Assembly (NCBI GenBank): GCA_964495615.1
Contig: CAZBVX010000029.1
Span: 1 to 7,030, forward strand
Source: CAINDR01 sp964495615
GTDB lineage: Bacteria > Patescibacteriota > Patescibacteriia > Patescibacteriales > UBA12465
Direction of reading: 5' to 3'
DNA length: 7,030 nt
The translations under genes were made by a program, and so were the position numbers. The notes beneath the pieces were generated by a model. The model searched no databases. It was not told the DNA's origin and saw only the letters and a program-made list of their open reading frames with translations. Positions 1 to 4,116 of the stretch are shown piece after piece. The stretch's first letter is position 1, and each line of letters begins with the position of its first letter.

Positions 1-435
1 AGAGAGCATTGTCCATTCCTTAATTTCACTAAAACCTATTCTCTTATACCAGTTAAGAGGAAATTCGTAACCATTAAAAGTAAAAGCATCAAACATTTTA
101 GCGTTATATTTTTGAATTGCCTCCTCCAACATTCTTTTTAATAAGGCTTTGCCTATTTTCTTGTTTTGGAAATCTGGATGGACAAATAATTCGCCATCAA
201 ACAAATGCACGCCATCCCACCAAGGCTTTATACTCGACAAAAAACCGCCAACTATCTGGCCGTCATATTCTGCTAAAAATGCTAAATCTGGCTGTTTAAT
301 AAGCCAATGGTTTAACATCTCCTTAGCCGACTCCTTAGTCCATTTTTCTCCAGAATTAAAGACTTTATACACAAAAGTATAGACTTCAGATAGAGTGTCC
401 AAATCATCTTCTTCAATTAAGCGTATTTTTAACAT
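1..435 (-). CDS. GNAT-family N-acetyltransferase (partial, C-terminus beyond window)
   Basis: The frame is open from ATG at 435 to the first base of the window, giving 145 residues with no stop, so the C-terminus lies outside. The protein resembles GNAT acyl-CoA transferases. Residues 81-103 (GELFVHPDFQ then NKKIGKALL) match motif A: a beta strand ending in V-H-P, then the acetyl-CoA pyrophosphate loop QNKKIGKA at 90-97 (Q/RxxGxG/A type). NWYKRIGF at 128-135 matches motif B, the usual 'FYekxGF' strand-helix. Residues 51-64 (LAFLAEYDGQIVGG) fit the strand before motif A. The substrate cannot be told from sequence; small-molecule or protein N-acetylation are both possible. A weak AGG lies about 11 nt before the ATG, and a TATAAT box at 475-480 suggests its own promoter, separate from the upstream NYN gene. 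Family is secure, function is not. Confidence 0.85.
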   Translation of the reverse strand, partial: MLKIRLIEEDDLDTLSEVYTFVYKVFNSGEKWTKESAKEMLNHWLIKQPDLAFLAEYDGQIVGGFLSSIKPWWDGVHLFDGELFVHPDFQNKKIGKALLKRMLEEAIQKYNAKMFDAFTFNGYEFPLNWYKRIGFSEIKEWTMLS

Positions 436-474
436 ATTTTTGCGTGCCTATTGATTATTTACGATATAACTGCT

Positions 475-480
475 ATTATA
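475..480 (-). promoter_or_regulatory. -10 box (TATAAT) for the GNAT gene
   Basis: On the minus strand a perfect TATAAT lies 39 nt before the GNAT ATG, implying a 5' leader of roughly 33 nt. The -35 is weak: TTGTTC with a 16-nt spacer is the best candidate and overlaps the neighbouring hairpin. Inference from consensus only. Confidence 0.4.
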
Positions 481-500
481 ATTACAGAATTTCTATGAAC

Positions 501-545
501 AAGCACCTCTTAAGGTTTCGTCCTTAAGCGGTGCTTTTCTTTTTT
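501..545 (+). terminator. Terminator-shaped hairpin overlapping the end of the NYN gene
   Basis: AAGCACC (501-507) pairs with GGTGCTT (530-536) and CTTAAGG (509-515) with CCTTAAG (522-528), with one T/C mismatch between the arms and loop TTTCGT. A T-rich run (537-545) follows on the plus strand, so as an intrinsic terminator it is oriented plus, yet no plus-strand gene precedes it. On the minus strand, where the NYN gene ends inside it, the hairpin is followed by GTTCATAG rather than a U-tract. It may be an inserted palindrome that supplied the last codons (KKKSTA) and stop of the NYN gene, or a U-tract-poor terminator for that gene. Confidence 0.45.
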
Positions 546-1036
546 GGTAAATATTCTAATTTATTTCTAAGATTATCCATAAAAACTATTTTTTCTTTAG
601 CGGTCTTTTTAAGCAGTCTGGAACAATTTTTAACATCAGGACTTATTACTTTAAGTAATTTTCCTTGTTCATACAAATATTTTACTAAACAATAAAAATC
701 ACCGTCACTAGAAATAATAATCGCTTGATCATAATTATTAAATTCGATCATGGTCTGTAAAACTAAATCAGCATCAACGTTCCCTTTTGGTTTTCTATCA
801 CCATCAAACAAAACTGGTTTAAAAATCAAAATATAACCATCTTTTTGTAATGATGAATATAAATCCTGATTTTCTGGAATGAACCCGATAAACAAAAATG
901 CTTGAGAAACTTTATATTTTTCCTTTAAATAAATACGAAACTTTCCAGAATCTAATTTCCAGTTAAGTTTATTGATGCCCAAATTCAAATTTTGACTATC
1001 AATGAAAGCGTAGTTGTTTCCTTCTGTATTTCTCAT
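524..1036 (-). CDS. NYN-domain (PIN-like, LabA/DUF88-type) putative ribonuclease
   Basis: From ATG at 1036 this is 170 residues. It carries the acidic motifs of NYN/PIN-like nucleases: YAFIDSQNLNLG near the N-terminus (residues 9-20), KGNVDADLVLQTM (84-96) and AIIISSDGDFYCLVKYL (105-121). The Asp residues of FID, VDAD and SDGD are the expected metal-binding acids, so metal-dependent RNA cleavage is likely; the target is unknown. The frame also opens at GTG 1054 with six more residues, but that GTG overlaps an extended -10 box, so the ATG is preferred, probably as a leaderless or near-leaderless start. The Lys-rich tail KKKSTA is encoded inside a hairpin (501-536). It is a single gene between tRNA-Ser and the GNAT gene, with its own promoter. 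The family call is firm; the biological role is open. Confidence 0.85.
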   Translation of the reverse strand: MRNTEGNNYAFIDSQNLNLGINKLNWKLDSGKFRIYLKEKYKVSQAFLFIGFIPENQDLYSSLQKDGYILIFKPVLFDGDRKPKGNVDADLVLQTMIEFNNYDQAIIISSDGDFYCLVKYLYEQGKLLKVISPDVKNCSRLLKKTAKEKIVFMDNLRNKLEYLPKKKSTA

Positions 1037-1044
1037 ATTAAATA

Positions 1045-1073
1045 ATAATATCACAGAAATAAATGTTTTCCAA
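1045..1073 (-). promoter_or_regulatory. Extended -10 promoter of the NYN gene
   Basis: Minus strand: TTGGAA (1073-1068, 4/6 to TTGACA), 17-nt spacer, TATTAT (1050-1045, 5/6), with TG one base upstream (TGATATTAT, extended -10). Eight bases separate the -10 from the ATG, which places the predicted transcription start at or next to the A of the start codon. No Shine-Dalgarno is present, consistent with a leaderless mRNA. Confidence 0.55.
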
Positions 1074-1116
1074 AAAAGTAAATTTAAACTTTAGAACTAA
1101 AAATATTTACTTATAT

Positions 1117-1149
1117 TAAAACAAAAACAGAGCTTGTGACTCTGTTTTT
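1117..1149 (-). terminator. Intrinsic terminator of tRNA-Ser
   Basis: On the minus strand AAAAACAGAG (1149-1140), loop of 7, CTCTGTTTTT (1132-1123), then GTTTTAAT. The 10-bp stem with flanking A and U tracts lies ten bases past the tRNA 3' end, where a transcript end is expected. The symmetric A/U tracts would let it also work on the plus strand. Confidence 0.8.
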
Positions 1150-1158
1150 ACCTAACTG

Positions 1159-1243
1159 CGGAGAGTGAGGGATTCGAACCCTCGGTACCTTGCGGTACAC
1201 ACGCTTTCCAAGCGTGCGCACTAGACCACTATGCGAACTCTCC
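1159..1243 (-). tRNA. tRNA-Ser(GGA)
   Basis: An 85-nt class II tRNA. Acceptor GGAGAGT (1243-1237) pairs with ACTCTCC (1166-1160), followed by G as discriminator, as expected for serine. The anticodon arm is CACGC, loop TTGGAAA, GCGTG, giving anticodon GGA (plus-strand bases 1207-1209), which reads UCC and UCU. The long variable arm GTACC-GCAA-GGTAC confirms a Ser-type tRNA, and the T arm is GAGGG-TTCGAAT-CCCTC. CCA is not encoded (CAG follows the discriminator), so it must be added by a nucleotidyltransferase. It has its own promoter (1298-1326) and terminator (1117-1149). Confidence 0.97.
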
Positions 1244-1251
1244 AATTTTGT

Positions 1252-1282
1252 TGCGAACCTGCCCGCCTTGGGTGGGCTCTCC
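1252..1282. repeat. Partial copy of the tRNA-Ser 5' end split by a GC-rich palindrome
   Basis: On the plus strand the tRNA 5' end reads TGCGAAC then TCTCC (1232-1243). Nine bases beyond the tRNA the same string recurs as TGCGAAC (1252-1258) and TCTCC (1278-1282), separated by the 19-bp element CTGCCCGCCTTGGGTGGGC (1259-1277). The inserted element folds as GCCCGCC / GGTGGGC with loop TTG and one G-T pair. It sits in the presumed 5' leader of the tRNA transcript. It looks like a short duplication that then received, or was generated with, a palindromic element. Confidence 0.65.
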
Positions 1283-1297
1283 TTTTGCTACCTTTCC

Positions 1298-1326
1298 ATA
1301 ATAAACGCTAATCAAAAATCTGGCAA
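1298..1326 (-). promoter_or_regulatory. Promoter of tRNA-Ser
   Basis: Minus strand: TTGCCA (1326-1321, 5/6), 17-nt spacer, TATTAT (1303-1298, 5/6). The start is predicted near 1291, giving a ~48-nt 5' leader that contains the split tRNA copy and hairpin and would need removal by RNase P. Confidence 0.65.
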
Positions 1327-1333
1327 GAGATAC

Positions 1334-1371
1334 AAAATGACCCTTGGTTTTTTACTGCCAAAGGCCATTTT
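1334..1371 (-). terminator. Probable terminator of the gatC-gatA-DsbA-like cluster
   Basis: The minus-strand RNA pairs a 14-nt arm (1371-1358) with 1347-1334, including two G-U pairs, around a 10-nt A-rich loop; only TTTTG follows. On the plus strand the G-U pairs become A/C mismatches, so the fold favours minus-strand RNA. It begins 12 bases past the DsbA-like stop and just before the tRNA-Ser -35 box, so it separates the two units. Confidence 0.55.
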
Positions 1372-1383
1372 TTAAAATTTTCA

Positions 1384-2136
1384 TTACTGAAGCTTTCTTT
1401 GAATAATAGTGTTCAAGCCCTCAATTTTATCATCAGCCGAATCCACAAAATCATTCAAAGGGCGAGCACCATTAATCATCTCATCACCAACAAACAAAGT
1501 TGGGGCGCCAATAACGCCATATTTGGCGGCATCCTTGCTCTGCGTGGCCAAATCAACCGCTTTTTGCTGGTCAGCTAAACAAGTACTAAATTCTTTCTCA
1601 TCCAAACCTAACTTATTGGCAATTAAAACAAAATCTTCTTCCAAAAGTGAGCGGCTTTTTACAATTTCAATCAAGTCTTGGCGAAACTCCCAGCCCTTTT
1701 CTTTGACAAAAGCACATTCCACGGCTTGAGCAGCCCGCAAACCAATTGAGCCATTAATAATAAAAGGGCGATAAACAATTTTTAAACTGTTGCTATAATC
1801 TTTTTTGAGCTGTTCCAGGCTTTGATCAAGAGTGCCGGAAAATGATTTGGATAAATCTTCATAGACAATCAAACCCAGCTTGGCATTCTTGTCGCCCCAC
1901 AAATGATCGGCTTCCGAAATTTCCGGCATCACTGAATTTGTGAAACTAGCACTAGTGGTGGCAGAATTATTTTCTGTTACTGGCGCTTGATTTTCTTCCT
2001 GATTTTTGGAAACTGATTGATGCGGCCAAACGATCCAAAGAACTACCAAAATAATTACCAAAGCTAAAGCACCAACAAACCACCAAATATTTTTGTTTTC
2101 TTTTGGCGGTCTTTCCATGACATTCATTGAATTCAT
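1384..2136 (-). CDS. Membrane-anchored DsbA-fold (thioredoxin-like) protein lacking the CxxC redox site
   Basis: A 250-residue protein with a short cytoplasmic N-terminus, a membrane segment at about 18-37, a low-complexity Ser/Thr/Asn/Gln-rich linker (38-70) and a DsbA-type thioredoxin domain (about 72-248) outside the membrane. Family landmarks: strand LGLIVYEDLS (87-96), VECAFVKEKGW (139-149) in the helical insertion, and GVIGAPTLFV (207-216) with the cis-proline at P212. Where active relatives have CPxC after 'ysDfq', this protein has K97-S98-F99-S100, so both redox cysteines are missing. The only cysteines are C141 and C186. It is therefore unlikely to be a thiol oxidoreductase and may act in binding or folding. 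It starts 5 bp after gatA and is probably co-transcribed. ATGs at 2127 and 2118 are alternative starts; no Shine-Dalgarno decides between them. Confidence 0.85.
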   Translation of the reverse strand: MNSMNVMERPPKENKNIWWFVGALALVIILVVLWIVWPHQSVSKNQEENQAPVTENNSATTSASFTNSVMPEISEADHLWGDKNAKLGLIVYEDLSKSFSGTLDQSLEQLKKDYSNSLKIVYRPFIINGSIGLRAAQAVECAFVKEKGWEFRQDLIEIVKSRSLLEEDFVLIANKLGLDEKEFSTCLADQQKAVDLATQSKDAAKYGVIGAPTLFVGDEMINGARPLNDFVDSADDKIEGLNTIIQRKLQ

Positions 2137-2141
2137 ATTTT

Positions 2142-3563
2142 TTAAGCTAATATTTTTTCTAAAACCGCAGCGGCGGCTAATAAATTTTTGTCGCTAAAAC
2201 GAGGGGCAATTAACTGCAAACCGATTGGCATTTGATTTTTTTCAACTTTCGCTGGTACCGAAATTGATGGCAAGCCAGCTAGCGATGCACCAATCAGAAA
2301 TATATCTTCCAAATACATGGTTAGCGGGTCATTGCTCTGCGCACCAATTTTGAACGCCGGATGCGGCGAAGTTGGACTGAGAATAAAATCGTATTTTTTG
2401 AAAGTCTGATTAAAGTCTTCAATAATTAAGGCGCGAACGGCCTGAGCCTTTTTGTAATAAGAAGCAAAATAACCAGCCGATAAAGCATAAGTGCCAAGCA
2501 TAATTCTTCTTTTGGTTTCCGCACCAAAACCTTGGCCGCGAGTTTTTAGGTAGAAGTCATGCAGATTTTTTGCCTCATCAACAGAAAAGCCCCAAGCAAT
2601 ACCATCAAAGCGAGCGAGATTAGAACTAACTTCACTTGGGGTTACCAAATAATAAACCGGTACACCGAAGCGAGAATTTGGCAAAGAAATTTCTTCCACT
2701 TTTGCACCGGCAACTTTCAATTTTTCAATTGCTTCTGACAAAGATTTTTTTACTTCTTCATTTTTTAGTTCACTAATATATTCTTTTGGGATACCAATTT
2801 TTGCGCCGGAAAAATTTTGAAAATTAATTTTTTCAGTTACTTCTTTTGAGGTGGCATCGTGTTCATCCTTCCCCTCCATTACTGAAAAAACTATTTCCGC
2901 ATCTTCCACATTTTTGGTGATTGGACCGATAACATCCGTGGAAGAAGTCATAGAAAGCAAGCCAAAACGAGAAACTCGCCCGTAACTAGGCTTGAAACCA
3001 ACGACATCACAAAAAGAGGCTGGCTGACGAATAGAACCGCCAGTGTCGCTACCCAGAGAAAATAAACAGAGATTGGCTGCCACGGCGGCGGTGCTACCGC
3101 CGGAAGAACCACCGGCAACACAAGTGAGATCGTATGGATTTTTGGTAACTCCAAAAGCAGAATTTTCTGTCGAAGAACCGTGCGCAAATTCATCCAAGTT
3201 GGTTTTTCCCAAAAGCACTGCTCCGGCGGATTTCAGTTTGGCGATTACTGTGGCATCAAAAGGAGCAACATAATTTTCCAAAATTTTGGAAGCGGCGGTG
3301 GTGCGGACCTTCTTGGTCATTAAAGCGTCTTTGGCTAAATATGGAATGCCGAGTAATGGACTACGCTCGCCAGATTTAATTTTTTCATCGACAGACTTGG
3401 CTTCGCACAAAGCTTCTTCGCGGCAAACTGTTAGGACGGCATTCAATTCTGGATTTTTTTCTTCAATTGCTTTGAGACAAGCCTCGGTTAATTCAACAGC
3501 ACTGATTTCCCCCGAATCCAGTTTGGCACGCGCTTCTTTGATTGTTAGTTCATTTAATAACAT
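2142..3563 (-). CDS. gatA: Asp-tRNA(Asn)/Glu-tRNA(Gln) amidotransferase subunit A
   Basis: A 473-residue amidase-signature enzyme of normal GatA length. As the glutaminase subunit of GatCAB it hydrolyses glutamine and passes ammonia to GatB, which converts Glu-tRNA(Gln) and/or Asp-tRNA(Asn) to the amidated forms in the cytoplasm. The Ser-cisSer-Lys triad is intact: K78 in IPYLAKDAL, S153 in AGGSSGGS and S177 in GSDTGGSIRQPASF, each one residue off the S. aureus GatA numbering. Other GatA blocks are GKTNLDEFAHGSSTENSAFG (119-138), VGFKPSYGRVSRFGL (188-202), the TRGQGFGAETKRRIMLGTYALS region and a C-terminal LPSISVPAK block. The start ATG lies 3 bp past gatC, typical of coupled subunits. gatB is not in this window. 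Confidence 0.98.
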   Translation of the reverse strand: MLLNELTIKEARAKLDSGEISAVELTEACLKAIEEKNPELNAVLTVCREEALCEAKSVDEKIKSGERSPLLGIPYLAKDALMTKKVRTTAASKILENYVAPFDATVIAKLKSAGAVLLGKTNLDEFAHGSSTENSAFGVTKNPYDLTCVAGGSSGGSTAAVAANLCLFSLGSDTGGSIRQPASFCDVVGFKPSYGRVSRFGLLSMTSSTDVIGPITKNVEDAEIVFSVMEGKDEHDATSKEVTEKINFQNFSGAKIGIPKEYISELKNEEVKKSLSEAIEKLKVAGAKVEEISLPNSRFGVPVYYLVTPSEVSSNLARFDGIAWGFSVDEAKNLHDFYLKTRGQGFGAETKRRIMLGTYALSAGYFASYYKKAQAVRALIIEDFNQTFKKYDFILSPTSPHPAFKIGAQSNDPLTMYLEDIFLIGASLAGLPSISVPAKVEKNQMPIGLQLIAPRFSDKNLLAAAAVLEKILA

Positions 3564-3566
3564 ATT

Positions 3567-3851
3567 TTACAAAACTTTTTTGACCTTAACTAAACCATCC
3601 AAAACTTCGCCCTGATTGAGGGCTAATTCCCTTTCTTCGGCGTCCCAAGCTTTTACTTCATCGGCACGAAAAACATTTTCTGAATCGGTAATTCTGGTTT
3701 CTTGGCTGATTTTGCTAATGTCGGCTTGATCCAGCTGTTCCACATACGCCAAAATGGCCGAGAGTTCTCGACTGTATTTTTCGGCTTCTTGTTCATTAAT
3801 TTCCAACTTTGCTAATTGAGCAATGTGAAATATTTCTTCAGGGTTTAGCAT
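3567..3851 (-). CDS. gatC: Asp-tRNA(Asn)/Glu-tRNA(Gln) amidotransferase subunit C
   Basis: A 94-residue protein of standard GatC length. GatC wraps around GatA and GatB, stabilising the amidotransferase. The N-terminal pattern IFHIAQLAKLEINEQEAEKY (7-26) matches the family 'v.kiAkLArLelseeE...' motif, and AILAYVEQLDQADIS (32-46) the following helix. The C-terminal half FRADEVKAWDAEERELAL (61-78) matches 'lReDev...sltreeaL'. The ATG at 3851 fits the family N-terminus exactly. It is the first gene of the gatC-gatA-DsbA-like cluster, downstream of the unusual 3852-4115 interval. Confidence 0.97.
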   Translation of the reverse strand: MLNPEEIFHIAQLAKLEINEQEAEKYSRELSAILAYVEQLDQADISKISQETRITDSENVFRADEVKAWDAEERELALNQGEVLDGLVKVKKVL

Positions 3852-3868
3852 TTATAAATTGTTGATAG

Positions 3869-3896
3869 TTTATAAAAATATTTTTTATTGGGTCTA
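3869..3896 (-). promoter_or_regulatory. Candidate gatC promoter
   Basis: Minus strand: TAGACC (3896-3891, 4/6), 16-nt spacer, TATAAA (3874-3869, 5/6), implying an ~11-nt leader before gatC. A promoter is needed because a strong terminator (4088-4112) separates gatC from ligA. The stretch is very AT-rich, so chance matches are likely. Confidence 0.35.
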
Positions 3897-3913
3897 TGTA
3901 ATAATGCGAACAT

Positions 3914-3982
3914 GGGCCCAGTATGGTTTGCGAGAACAGATTTGACATTTGCATCTCCAGGGTTCAATTCCCTGTGGGCCTG
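3914..3982 (+). other. tRNA-like element with acceptor and T arms but a degenerate core
   Basis: GGGCCCA (3914-3920) can pair with TGGGCCT (3975-3981; first pair G-U), directly joined to a textbook T arm CAGGG-TTCAATT-CCCTG (3958-3974). Between them are 37 nt instead of about 41. No proper D arm is seen; GTTT-GCGA-GAAC (3926-3937) is the only local hairpin. The best anticodon arm, ACAGA-TTTGACA-TTTGC, has one mismatch and would read UGA, but the variable loop is 5 nt, wrong for tRNA-Ser. TTGACAT resembles the Val(GAC) anticodon loop but its flanks do not pair. The 3' side runs straight into a palindromic repeat. Most likely a tRNA remnant or a tRNA-like part of a larger structured RNA. Confidence 0.45.
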
Positions 3983-4003
3983 CCTGCCGGCAGGCAGGTC
4001 CAC
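3974..4003. repeat. 30-bp GC-rich palindrome (CTGCCTGCCGGCAGGCAG type)
   Basis: GTGGGCCTGCCTGCC (3974-3988) is the inverted complement of GGCAGGCAGGTCCAC (3989-4003) except for one G/T position, forming an uninterrupted 15-bp hairpin with a single wobble in the plus-strand RNA. The core TGCCTGCCGGCAGGCAG resembles short palindromes that I recall being frequent in Parcubacteria-like genomes (from memory, not a search). It overlaps the acceptor end of the tRNA-like element. Confidence 0.75.
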
Positions 4004-4033
4004 TATTGACCTTCGTGGTCAATATGATAAAAT
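4004..4033 (+). promoter_or_regulatory. Plus-strand extended -10 promoter with a palindrome over its -35 box
   Basis: TTGACC (4006-4011, 5/6), 16-nt spacer, TAAAAT (4028-4033, 5/6) preceded by TGA (extended -10). The predicted start is near 4040, exactly at the right arm of the 13-bp inverted repeat. TATTGACC (4004-4011) and GGTCAATA (4017-4024) form a perfect palindrome around TTCGT that covers the -35 box and could be an operator or an RNA hairpin. This is the best plus-strand promoter seen in the window. Confidence 0.5.
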
Positions 4034-4039
4034 ATAGTA

Positions 4040-4116
4040 GTCAAATCTGTTCACAGTGTGCAAACATGCGAGATGAAAAAAAATTTCAAAAACCCGTCTT
4101 AGGCGGGTTTTTGTTT
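4040..4116 (+). ncRNA. Predicted ~75-nt small RNA, convergent with ligA
   Basis: The interval is bounded by a plus-strand promoter (start about 4040) and a strong intrinsic terminator (4088-4112). The transcript would begin with GTCAAATCTGTTC, continue through TGTGCAAAC and an A-rich stretch, and end in the GC-rich terminator hairpin, a typical bacterial sRNA layout. A reading frame from ATG 4066 runs through the terminator into ligA antisense and looks like a shadow, so a coding role is unlikely. No known RNA family is recognised. If transcription instead starts further left, this is the 3' part of a larger RNA that includes the tRNA-like element. Confidence 0.4.
4088..4112. terminator. Bidirectional intrinsic terminator after ligA
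   Basis: AAAAACCCG (4088-4096) pairs with CGGGTTTTT (4104-4112) around TCTTAGG. U-tracts follow on both strands: TTTTTGTTTT on plus, and TTTTTG, AAA, then eight T on minus. It starts 3 bp after the ligA stop codon and so ends ligA transcription, and would also end the predicted plus-strand RNA. Confidence 0.85.

Larger units (their letters stand above)
3923..4067. repeat. Long-range inverted repeat enclosing the tRNA-like 3' half
   Basis: GAACAGATTTGAC (3934-3946) and GTCAAATCTGTTC (4040-4052) are perfect 13-bp inverted repeats 93 bp apart. Outside them, ATGGTTTGC (3923-3931) pairs with GCAAACAT (4060-4067) with one bulged G, after an asymmetric internal loop. The enclosed region holds three local hairpins: the T arm, the 3974-4003 palindrome and the 4004-4024 palindrome. 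Possible readings are the closing stem of a structured RNA, the terminal repeats of a small non-autonomous element, or an inverted duplication. Confidence 0.6.

Noticed and set aside
117..382. Plus-strand ORFs opposite the GNAT gene
   Set aside because: The minus strand carries a clear GNAT domain; the plus frames show no family features.
1190..1375. Plus-strand 61-codon ORF over tRNA-Ser and its leader
   Set aside because: It overlaps the antisense of a certain tRNA, its promoter and a terminator; no protein features.
3914..3982. Ordinary functional tRNA-Ser(UGA) or tRNA-Val(GAC) on the plus strand
   Set aside because: A Ser tRNA needs a long variable arm, but only 5 nt are available; the Val-like loop has non-pairing flanks; and no D arm can be drawn.
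3923..4067. 6S RNA, tmRNA or SRP RNA
   Set aside because: No long rod with a central bubble, no tag frame or pseudoknots, and no SRP helix 8 motif can be seen.
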